From: DATBLE01 sp963791425 | Lineage (GTDB): Bacteria; Actinomycetota; Thermoleophilia; Gaiellales; Gaiellaceae | DNA: 64,000 nt | Assembly (NCBI GenBank): GCA_963791425.1 | Contig: CAWBSE010000003.1 | Location: 1,054,001 to 1,118,000, forward strand | Direction: 5' to 3' | Shown: piece by piece, positions 16,348-23,371 of the stretch | Numbering within the stretch: position 1 is the first letter of the stretch | Layout: every line of letters starts with the position of its first letter | The notes under the pieces: model-generated | Databases searched by the model: none | Told to the model about the DNA's origin: nothing | The model's input: the letters and a program-made list of their open reading frames with translations, nothing else | Made by a program: the position numbers and the translations under genes

Positions 16348-17450
16348 CCAACCCGACGTTCTGGATCCTGGCGCGGGCGACTGGCCTGACCGCATACCTC
16401 CTCCTGACGGGATCGGTGCTCGCGGGCCTCACCGTCAAGTCGAAGCCGCTCGGGCCTCGCGTCCGTGCCGCGGACGCGACCGACCTTCACCGATTCATGT
16501 CGCTGCTCTCGCTCGGGGCGGTCGCCTTCCATGGGCTCACGCTCGCCCTCGATACGTCTGTCCCGATGCCCGTGGCTGCGCTGTTCGTCCCCGGCCTGAG
16601 CACGTACCGGCCGCTGGCCACGGGGATCGGCGTGGTCGCGGCGGAGTTGATGGTGCTCATCTACGTCTCGTTCTCTCTCCGCCGGCGCATCGGCGTCCGG
16701 AACTGGCGGCGGCTCCACTACCTCACGTTCGCGGTGTTCGGTGCCGCCACCGTTCACGGGATCGCCGACGGCACCGACCGCTGGGCGTTCGGCCTCTACG
16801 CGGGCTCGCTCGCAGCTGTCGTCTTGATGACCTCGTGGCGCGTGATCACGAAAGGAGGAAGCAAAGAGTGCCCCTGTACCGAATCCAGATCGACCGGTCG
16901 CTCTGTAGCGGCTTCGGCTCCTGCGCGGAATCGGCCCCGGGGGCGATCGCCCTCGGGACGGACGGCATCGCGCTCGTCCGCGACGGCGGCGCCGACGACG
17001 GTGTCCTCGACGCTGCGCGGGACTGCCCGATGGGGGCGATCGCAGTCTTCGACGCCGACACCGGCGATCAGGCGGCGTGAACGTTCTGATCGTCGGCGCC
17101 GGCCTCGCCGGCGCCCGTTGCGCGGAGACGCTCCGCGCAACGGGCTTCGACGGGTCGATCACGCTCGTCGGGGCGGAACCGGTTGCACCGTACGAGCGTC
17201 CCGCTCTCTCGAAGGAGTTGCTGGCCGGGACGCGGGACGCGGCGAGCCTCGCCCTCCGGCCGGAGGCAAGCTGGGCCGAGCGCGGGATCGAGCTCCGGAC
17301 CGGAACGCGGGTCGCTCGCATCCACGGGCGGACCGCGGTCACGGCCCGCGGCGACGTCCTCGCCTGGGACGCCCTCGTGATCGCGACCGGGGCCAGGGCT
17401 CGGCGCCTTGGCCCTCGTCGCCACCGCCTTCGCACCCTCGCCGACGCTGA
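16344..17450 (+). CDS. Ferric-reductase-like membrane protein (frame open past its natural end)
   Basis: The first 175 or so residues form a heme-binding-type membrane domain: five or six hydrophobic helices with His in DLHRFMSLLSLGAVAFHGLTLA and WRRLHYLTFAVFGAATVHG, as in ferric reductase and MsrQ-like proteins. The frame then stays open to a TGA at 17450, through the ferredoxin and reductase genes, as Arg-rich sequence that looks non-coding. The true end is likely near 16865-16905, with a missing stop or a single-base error. It probably passes electrons across the membrane, fed by the ferredoxin and reductase downstream. The start overlaps the apbE stop (ATGA). Confidence 0.65.
   Translation: MTNPTFWILARATGLTAYLLLTGSVLAGLTVKSKPLGPRVRAADATDLHRFMSLLSLGAVAFHGLTLALDTSVPMPVAALFVPGLSTYRPLATGIGVVAAELMVLIYVSFSLRRRIGVRNWRRLHYLTFAVFGAATVHGIADGTDRWAFGLYAGSLAAVVLMTSWRVITKGGSKECPCTESRSTGRSVAASAPARNRPRGRSPSGRTASRSSATAAPTTVSSTLRGTARWGRSQSSTPTPAIRRRERSDRRRRPRRRPLRGDAPRNGLRRVDHARRGGTGCTVRASRSLEGVAGRDAGRGEPRPPAGGKLGRARDRAPDRNAGRSHPRADRGHGPRRRPRLGRPRDRDRGQGSAPWPSSPPPSHPRRR
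16868..17080 (+). CDS. Three-cysteine ferredoxin ([3Fe-4S] type)
   Basis: A 70-residue ferredoxin starting at GTG 16868 behind an AAAGGAGGAA site. The cluster ligands are Cys13, Cys19 and Cys53 in the pattern C-x5-C ... CP, without a fourth Cys, as in the [3Fe-4S] ferredoxins that serve P450s and related enzymes. The stop overlaps the reductase GTG start (GTGA), so the two are coupled partners. No P450 gene is in the window, so the likely electron acceptor is the membrane heme protein just upstream. Confidence 0.82.
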   Translation: MPLYRIQIDRSLCSGFGSCAESAPGAIALGTDGIALVRDGGADDGVLDAARDCPMGAIAVFDADTGDQAA

Positions 17451-18108
17451 ACGGATCCGTGCCGAGCTCCATTCCGGCCGCCCGTTGACGATCGTCGGCA
17501 CAGGGCTCGTCGGTACCGAGGTGGCGGCGACCGCGGCGCAGTTCGGCGATGTCACGCTCATCGGTGATTCGCCGCTCGTGCGGCTGCTCGGCCCCGAGGT
17601 TTCGGCGCTCCTGGCCGAGCGCCATCTCGCTCTGGGTGTGCGCCTGGCGCCGCGTGAGACGGTGCCCGCCGGCTTCGTGCTCGACGCGGTCGGAGCGCGG
17701 CCGGAGACCGGCTGGCTGCGCGGCGCGATCCCGCTTCGCCACGACGGCAGTGTGGTCGCGGACGCCTGCGGCCGGACACCGGCTTCCGGCGTCTACGCGT
17801 GCGGCGACGTCACGGGCACGAGTCACTGGACGGCGGCGGCCGGGCAGGCTGCAGCAGCCGCCCACGCCGTGCTTGGGATCGACCGCCCGTACGAGGATCT
17901 TCCCTATTTCTGGTCGGATCAGGCGGGGCTACGGCTTCAGCACATCGGCGATGCGCGCCGCGCCGTCGCCGTCACCCTGGAAGGGAGCCTCGACTCGCTC
18001 CGCGCGCGGTACCTCGACCGCGATGGGCGACTCGTCGCCGCCTTGCTCGTCAACCGGCCCCACCAGGTCGGCGAGGCCAGGCGCGAACTCGCCTCGGCCG
18101 GTCGCTAG
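17077..18108 (+). CDS. FAD-dependent NAD(P)H:ferredoxin reductase
   Basis: A 343-residue pyridine nucleotide-disulfide-type reductase. It has the N-terminal FAD motif VLIVGAGLAGARCAETL, the ALVIATGA stretch, an internal NAD(P)-binding motif TIVGTGLVGTEVAATAA, and the VYACGDVTG motif that contacts FAD. A C-terminal reductase domain follows (FWSDQAGLRLQHIGDA). This layout matches the putidaredoxin-reductase/BphA4 family, which reduces the ferredoxin encoded upstream. Its TAG overlaps the stop of the convergent sigma gene within CTAG. Confidence 0.88.
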   Translation: MNVLIVGAGLAGARCAETLRATGFDGSITLVGAEPVAPYERPALSKELLAGTRDAASLALRPEASWAERGIELRTGTRVARIHGRTAVTARGDVLAWDALVIATGARARRLGPRRHRLRTLADAERIRAELHSGRPLTIVGTGLVGTEVAATAAQFGDVTLIGDSPLVRLLGPEVSALLAERHLALGVRLAPRETVPAGFVLDAVGARPETGWLRGAIPLRHDGSVVADACGRTPASGVYACGDVTGTSHWTAAAGQAAAAAHAVLGIDRPYEDLPYFWSDQAGLRLQHIGDARRAVAVTLEGSLDSLRARYLDRDGRLVAALLVNRPHQVGEARRELASAGR

Positions 18109-19490
18109 GAGGGTTTGGCGGAACGTTGCCCGTCGCCAGGGTGCGAGTTGCCGGCGCCAGCCTCGTGGCTTTGGCCGCCGCCTGGGTCGCGGCTCTGACT
18201 CGACGCTCCGTCGCCGCTCTCGGCGAGGGTCTCGTCTTGGTTCGACGGCTGAGTGTCGCCGGGGCCGGTCGAGGCGTCGTTGGGGTCGGTCGAGGCGTCG
18301 TTGGTCGATTCGGACACTCCTCCGGAGTCCGGCGGGCTCCCATCTGAACCCTGGGCTGGATCGACTGCACCGCCGGCCGGTGGGGCCTGGTCGCCGGAAC
18401 CGGAACCGGAAGTCGGCTCGCTTGATCCACTCTGGGGGTCGGCCGCTGCCGTTCCTCCACCGGCGCCTGCCGCGGCTGGCTCGACGCTGCCCGGGTCGCC
18501 GGACCCGGTGGTCGCCACAGGGTCGGGTGGGGCCTGGCGGGCCGGTGTCCCGGTCGGCCCGGCCGGAGGTTCGCCGGTCGGCCGCGGATGGGAGGACTGC
18601 GCCAGAACCGGCGCCGCCGAGACGGCCCGCGGCAGGACAGGGCGCTGCGGGGGAGGTTGGGACTGCGAACGGGCTGCGGCCTGCACGGCAGGCGTCTGCC
18701 GTAGCGCTGGAGCCGGGGCTGTCACCGCCCTCAGATCGGTCGGCCGGCCAGGGGCCGAGCCGTGCTCGACTGCGGCAACCGTTCCTCCGGCCGCGACGAT
18801 CAGGACCGCCCCGGCGAGGACCTTCGCGACGGCCGGGCCGGCGGTCAGCGCTGAGAGTCCGCGTGCCGAGGTGGGGTCAGGTAGGCCGCCGATCAGTCGC
18901 GCGAGCAGGTCGCGGAACGCCACGATCGGGACGACGCCGGCGACCGATCTGTACGCCGGTTGCAGCCTGCCCCGCAGCGCACTCCGTGCGCGAACCAGGA
19001 GCGACTCGATCGCCGGCTCCGATACGGCGAGCGTCGTAGCCAGCTCGGAGTACGAAAGCCCGGAGAACTCCCGCAGAACGAGCGCTTCCCGCTGTTTGTG
19101 CGGCAACCCGGCGATCGCTCGCCAGAGCTCGCCGAGGTCGGCTCGCTCGGCCGCGGTCATGACCGGGTCAGGAATCGTCTCGTCTGCTTCTCCGACCGGA
19201 AGCGGCTCACGCATGCGCCGCTGGATCCGGAGGACGCACTCGTTGCGGGTGATCGTCGCCAGCCAGGCGGCCGGATGCCGGGGCACCGTGCCGCTGAGCA
19301 GGCTGCGATAGGCCGAAAGGAAGACCTGTTGGGCCGCATCCTCGGCCTCGTGCCCGTTTCGCAGGAGGACGCGGCAGAGCCTGCGCACCGCTGCACCGTG
19401 GTGGGTGTAGAGCGCGGCAAGCTCGTCCCTGGCGTCCACGCCGTCGGGGTCGTTGCCGCCGAATGCAGCCTCGCCTCTAGCCACGGTCAC
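18105..19490 (-). CDS. ECF sigma factor with membrane segment and Pro/Ser/Gly-rich tail
   Basis: A 461-residue protein. Residues 25-95 are sigma region 2 (HHGAAVRRLCRVLLRNGHEAEDAAQQVFLSAY); residues 125-180 are region 4 (LPHKQREALVLREFSGLSYSE, then SEPAIESLLVRARSALRGRL). A hydrophobic helix near residue 230 (VAKVLAGAVLIVAAGG) leads to a low-complexity tail of more than 200 residues that is probably outside the membrane. ECF factors with fused C-terminal membrane domains are thought to be controlled by their own tail instead of a separate anti-sigma. It faces the redox operon. GTG 19490 is used; the frame upstream is blocked by a TGA. Confidence 0.8.
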   Translation of the reverse strand: MTVARGEAAFGGNDPDGVDARDELAALYTHHGAAVRRLCRVLLRNGHEAEDAAQQVFLSAYRSLLSGTVPRHPAAWLATITRNECVLRIQRRMREPLPVGEADETIPDPVMTAAERADLGELWRAIAGLPHKQREALVLREFSGLSYSELATTLAVSEPAIESLLVRARSALRGRLQPAYRSVAGVVPIVAFRDLLARLIGGLPDPTSARGLSALTAGPAVAKVLAGAVLIVAAGGTVAAVEHGSAPGRPTDLRAVTAPAPALRQTPAVQAAARSQSQPPPQRPVLPRAVSAAPVLAQSSHPRPTGEPPAGPTGTPARQAPPDPVATTGSGDPGSVEPAAAGAGGGTAAADPQSGSSEPTSGSGSGDQAPPAGGAVDPAQGSDGSPPDSGGVSESTNDASTDPNDASTGPGDTQPSNQDETLAESGDGASSQSRDPGGGQSHEAGAGNSHPGDGQRSAKPS

Positions 19491-19630
19491 CTTGCCGCCG
19501 CGGGTGCAGGTGCGACGGGAGCAGCGGGATCCGGCTCACCTTCCTCCTTTTCTCTTGGGGCGCAAACGAGGGTCTATGGAAAGGGAGTGCCGCGCGGCGA
19601 AAAACCTTCGCTAACTTGTACAGCCGGGCG

Positions 19631-19646
19631 GGTAAAGAATCGGTAA
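19631..19646. promoter_or_regulatory. Second copy of the 16-bp direct-repeat element
   Basis: GGTAAAGAATCGGTAA matches the element at 13990-14005 at 15 of 16 bases. It lies about 140 bases upstream of the sigma start, in reverse orientation to that gene. The surrounding 19540-19785 stretch has no gene and is less GC-rich than its flanks, fitting a promoter region. Confidence 0.45.
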
Positions 19647-19785
19647 CGAGCGGGACGGCATTTGTTAAGCGAACCGGATGCCTGTCTCCGTAGTTCCGAT
19701 CGATGCTGTGGGCACGACGGGCGCGGCACCCGGTAATCCGGGTGAAGCCGATCCTGGCGAAGTCGTGGCGGACTTCGACAGGGAG

Positions 19786-19857
19786 TGCCCCCGGCATGAA
19801 TCGAACATGCGCACGCGGTTTAGGAAACCGCTGCTCTATCCACTGAGCTACGGGGGC
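19786..19857 (-). tRNA. tRNA-Arg, anticodon CCT
   Basis: The 72-base minus-strand sequence folds as a tRNA: acceptor GCCCCCG pairing with CGGGGGC plus discriminator A, D-arm GCTC/GAGC, anticodon arm GCGGT-TTCCTAA-ACCGC, a 4-base variable loop, and T-arm GCATG-TTCGATT-CATGC. The anticodon is CCT, reading AGG. CCA is not encoded. It sits between the sigma gene and the deacetylase gene. No integrase or attachment repeat was seen next to it. Confidence 0.93.
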
Positions 19858-19994
19858 TTTCTTGCTCAACCACGCCGTTTCCGCGTGATCGTGCTCCTTT
19901 CACTGTAGCGCCGCGCCAGATCCGGTTCTCGGCGTCCGGAGTCGGAACGGCCGCCGGCCGGGGATAGCCGAGCGGACTCGCGAAAGCGCGCGCG

Positions 19995-20954
19995 TTAGGG
20001 GCCTCCCGACAGCAGCTTGGCGTGAAGCTCGCCGCCACTGAGGTGGCGCGTGACCTGGATGCGGCCGAGCGGCTGTGCGCTGCCCGGGTGCGCCAGCGCG
20101 TTCCGATCCTGCGTGAAGACCGTGTCGTAGCGCCGGATCAGCCAGCCGAGCAGATCCTCGGGGATGCGCGGATCGTTGGTGCCGTCCTGGCCGTAACTGC
20201 CGTACGGCGGAGCGAACGCGAGCGGACGGTACTCGGCGATCTTGCGAGCGAGCGTGTCCTGGCCCCACTCGATGTCGGAGCGCACCCGTTTCCGCCACCC
20301 GCGGAAGTTCTCGCCCTGCTGCTCGTAGGCGTAGTAGGGGCCGTAGTCGTTCGGGCCGGGGCCGAACTGGATCTGCCGGTGGCCGTGGCCAGAGTGGAGC
20401 TGGAGTTGCCAGCGGCCGCTCGCCTGGACGGTCTCGAGCTCCTGCCAGGTCAGGTACTCGGGGTTACCGGCGTCGACGTGGCCGGCGTCGACGAACAAGA
20501 CGGCGGTGAAGCCGAGGTTCTGGAGGATGCCGTCGCCGCCGGTCCACGAGTCGGCTCGTGCGTCGTCGAAGGTGAGGAGGAGGGGCCTCGCGGGCAGCTC
20601 GACCGGATCGCCCTGAACGAAGCTCAGAAAGGTCTGGAGGTCGATGGTCTGGTAGCCGGCGTGCTTGATCATCGTCATCTGCTTGGCGAAGTCGTAGACG
20701 TCGACCGCGTAGGACGCGTCCGCCGGGTTGGAGAAGTCGCTCTCCGGCCCGATGCCGTGGTAGAGGAGCACGGGAATGGCCGAGCGATCCGGCGGGAGCG
20801 GCGCCCACACCTGCTTTTCCTGGGCTGTGAGCACGACCTCGGGAGCGGGTTGTGGCGTTCGCGGCGCGCTCTCGTCGCTCGAGCCGCCGCACGCGGTCAC
20901 CAACAGGAAGATGCCGCAGGCAGAGGCAACGAGCGGCATCGCAGCTACCTTCAT
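19995..20954 (-). CDS. Polysaccharide deacetylase lipoprotein (PgaB/NodB-like)
   Basis: A 319-residue lipoprotein starting at ATG 20954: signal peptide with lipobox LVTAC, then a NodB-type deacetylase domain. Visible motifs are IPVLLYHGIG, the metal/catalytic TFDDARAD, the His pair in LHSGHGH, and the FAPPYGSYGQDG loop. It should remove acetyl groups from an N-acetylated polysaccharide at the cell surface. Divergent to it are a two-TM protein and a membrane glycosyltransferase, a set resembling pgaB-pgaD-pgaC for poly-N-acetylglucosamine. The upstream ATG at 21029 would hide the lipobox. Confidence 0.82.
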   Translation of the reverse strand: MKVAAMPLVASACGIFLLVTACGGSSDESAPRTPQPAPEVVLTAQEKQVWAPLPPDRSAIPVLLYHGIGPESDFSNPADASYAVDVYDFAKQMTMIKHAGYQTIDLQTFLSFVQGDPVELPARPLLLTFDDARADSWTGGDGILQNLGFTAVLFVDAGHVDAGNPEYLTWQELETVQASGRWQLQLHSGHGHRQIQFGPGPNDYGPYYAYEQQGENFRGWRKRVRSDIEWGQDTLARKIAEYRPLAFAPPYGSYGQDGTNDPRIPEDLLGWLIRRYDTVFTQDRNALAHPGSAQPLGRIQVTRHLSGGELHAKLLSGGP

Positions 20955-21009
20955 CCCCGGGCTACTGTAGCCGTGTATCCGTGATCGTCTGACAAGATCT
21001 GCGCCACGC

Positions 21010-21273
21010 ATGCGCGAGGATGCCGCCACCTCGTCGGTGCGCTTCGAGCCGCTTCACGCGGCTTCACGCGCGAGCCTGGTCGTGGGCGTCGTGGTCGGTC
21101 CACTCCTCTGGCTCGTCGTACTCGCCATCGTTGCCTGGTTCTTCGAATACACCTGGGCGATTGCGCTCGGCCTGCTCGTCACCGTGGCGGCGTTCCTCTT
21201 CGCGCTGATCGTCCTCGCGCTGCTCCGACAGGCGCGCCTGCGGCAGGAGAGACGGTATGTGGACAGCGGCTGA
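21010..21273 (+). CDS. Two-TM membrane protein (PgaD-like in size and position)
   Basis: An 87-residue protein with two membrane helices (residues 23-43, SLVVGVVVGPLLWLVVLAI, and 48-73, WAIALGLLVTVAAFLFALIV) and a basic C-terminus. Its 3' end overlaps the start of the glycosyltransferase gene by 17 bases, so it is probably a small partner of that enzyme, as PgaD is for PgaC. The resemblance is in layout only; no sequence motif proves it. Confidence 0.6.
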   Translation: MREDAATSSVRFEPLHAASRASLVVGVVVGPLLWLVVLAIVAWFFEYTWAIALGLLVTVAAFLFALIVLALLRQARLRQERRYVDSG

Positions 21274-22517
21274 GTTGCTGCTCGCCTTCGTCGCGCTCTA
21301 CCCGGTATGCACCGCTGCGTTGTGGGTCGCCGGGGGCTTCTCTTCCGCTTCTTGGAGGAGCGGGATGCCGCCAAGGAACCCGACGGAGGCTGGCCGGGCG
21401 TGTCCGTGCTGATCCCCGCCTATAACGAGGAAGCAGTGATCGCGACCAGCGTCTCCGCGGCGATCGCCTCTGACTACCCGGAGCTCGAGGTGCTCGTGCT
21501 CGACGACGGTTCGACCGACGCCACCGAAGCCACCGCGCTCGCGACGATTGCGGGCGACCCGCGCTGCCGGGTGATCCGCGACCCCGTCAATCGCGGCAAG
21601 GCGGAGCAGCTGAACCTCGGCTTCCGGCAGGCGCGCCATGACCTTGTGGCCGTCACCGACGCCGACACGCACATGCATCCCCAGGCGCTCAAGCTGCTCG
21701 TCGCCCGCATGTGTGGCTCGCCTCTCGTGGCCGCGGTCGCGGGGCGCCGCACGTCACCAACCGTGGTCGTTTTCTGCTCGCGATGCAGGTGCTCGAGGCG
21801 GCGTCGATCATCGGCCTGATCCGCCGCACCCAGGCTCTGACCGGGCGGGTCGGTGTGGTCGCCGGCGTGCTCGGCCTGTTCCGCAGAGACCGCGTGCTCG
21901 CCGTCGGCGGCTACGACTCGCGAATGGCCACCGAGGACATCGACTTGACGTGGAAGCTGCTGCTCGGCGGCTGGCAGACGGCCTACGAGCCACGCGCGCT
22001 CGTCGGCATGCAGGTTCCTGCGTCGATCCACGCGCTGTGGATGCAACGCAAGCGCTGGGCGCGCGGCCAGGGCGAGGTGGTCCGCGTTCATCTCGCCGAG
22101 GTGAGCCGCCTGAGCAACCATCGAATGTGGCTGCTGAGTTTCGAAGCGATCGCCTCGTTGCTGTGGATCGTCGCCCTCGCGGCTGCGCTCCTGATCGCCG
22201 CCCTCGGCATCGTGCTGGGCGCTGGCGAGAACGTGTTTGGGTTCGCGCTGGGGTGGGGTGTCGCGATCGCGCTAATCGCCACCGTCCAGGTGATCGTGGC
22301 GCTCACCCTCGAGCGTGGCTACGACCGCAGCATCTTCCGGGCGCTCGTCGTCGGCGCGCTCTACCCGATCGCTTACTGGCTGCTCTCCGGCGTAGCGGCT
22401 ATCCACTCGGAGGTCGGCGCCCTGCTGCACGGACCGCGCGAGAGCCGCGTCGTCTGGGACATCCCGCGGCAAGAGCTCGACGGTCCGCGCAAAAGCCCGT
22501 CTCGCCGAGAGCGATAG
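21257..22517 (+). CDS. Family 2 glycosyltransferase, PgaC-like (two frameshifts)
   Basis: A membrane processive glycosyltransferase. The N-terminal helix (TAAELLLAFVALYPVCTAALWV) from ATG 21257 joins the catalytic domain after one base is restored in the G-run at 21332-21336. The two halves of the catalytic domain join after one base is restored at 21741-21744. Motifs are VSVLIPAYNEE, LDDGSTD, VTDADT, TEDIDLTWK and MQRKRWARGQ (the QxxRW motif), followed by three or four C-terminal helices. It would polymerise a beta-linked amino sugar, perhaps N-acetylglucosamine. Both breaks are in G-runs and look like sequence errors. Confidence 0.78.
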
Positions 22518-22529
22518 AGAACCGGCCGC

Positions 22530-22580
22530 TCAGAGCCAGTCGAGGAGCTCGGCGACGCCGCCGATCACTGCGTCCGGGCG
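22530..22580 (-). pseudogene. 3' tail remnant of a HAD hydrolase gene
   Basis: On the minus strand these 51 bases encode the last 16 residues of a HAD hydrolase (PDAVIGGVAELLDWL, stop). They differ from the 3' end of the intact HAD gene at 38239 by about five mostly silent changes. Nothing else of that gene remains upstream, where the sequence turns into GC-rich filler up to 22660. It marks a recombination scar between the polysaccharide locus and the catabolic island. Confidence 0.65.
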
Positions 22581-22660
22581 AGAGGATGGCGAGCCCGGGG
22601 GCGGGCGCCCGCCAGCGTAGCGCTCCCGCCAGCGCGAGCGAGGGCCGCGGCGGGGCTTGA

Positions 22661-23371
22661 AACCCGGCGGCCACGCTCGGCGACAACGTCTACCCCCACG
22701 GCACCGCCACCGAATTCCAGAACTGCTACGCGCCGTCCTGGGGCCGGTTCAAGGACCGCACCCATCCCGCCGCCGGGAACCACGACTACGACACCTCCGG
22801 CGCCACGGGCTACGCCCCGGCAGCCTCGACCGTGAGCGGCACGGTGCAGCTGACGGCGTCGGCCTCCGACGACATCGGGGTCGCGAAGGTCGAGTTCCTG
22901 GCGAACGGCGCCGTCGTCGCGACCGACACCACCGCTCCCTACGCCGCGAGCTGGGACTCGACGACCGTCGCGAACGGGCAGGTGCAGCTGACCGCCCGCG
23001 CCTCGGACGCCGCAGGGCACGCGACCACGTCGACGCCCGTGGCGGTGACGGTGCAGAACACCGCGCCGGCGGCTCCGACCCTGACCGCACCGACAGCCGC
23101 GAGTGCGGGCGCCACGGTGACGGTCTCGTGGAGCGGAGTGGCGGCGCCGACGGCCAAGGACTGGGTCGGTCTCTACCGTCAGGGGGCGGCGGACACGGCG
23201 ACCGTCTGGTGGTTCTTCGACTCGAGCTGCACGTCGACCGCCGGCACGGCGAAAGCGTCCGGCTCGTGCTCGCTGACGCTGCCGACGAGCACCGGCACGT
23301 ACGAGCTCCGCCTGGTCGCGAACAACGGCTACACGCGGCTGGCGACCTCGTCGCCGCTGACCGTCAGCTAG
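22661..23371 (+). pseudogene. Remnant of a secreted metallophosphoesterase with Ig-like domain
   Basis: The frame opens after a TGA at 22658-22660 and has no start. It reads about 45 residues of a calcineurin-like phosphoesterase (TLGDNVYPHGTATEFQ, WGRFKDRT, AAGNHDYDTSGATGY), keeping the metal motifs GDNVY and GNHDY. It then jumps straight to an Ig-like domain (VSGTVQLTASASDDIGVAKV) and a second beta domain ending SSPLTVS. The rest of the phosphoesterase is deleted without a frame change. It has no signal peptide and probably no activity. Its stop overlaps the hpaB stop tail-to-tail. Confidence 0.7.

Noticed and set aside
19477..19539. A 20-codon leader peptide (GTG 19539 to TAG 19477) just before the sigma gene
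   Set aside because: A GGAGG site precedes it, but the spacing is only three bases, and no attenuator or conserved pattern is visible.
19786..19857. tRNA-Arg as an integration site for a genomic island
   Set aside because: No integrase gene and no direct repeat of the tRNA 3' end was seen in the window.
21257..22517. Programmed ribosomal frameshifting in the glycosyltransferase
   Set aside because: There are two breaks in plain G-runs, no slippery heptamer with a downstream structure, and similar breaks in unrelated genes of the window.
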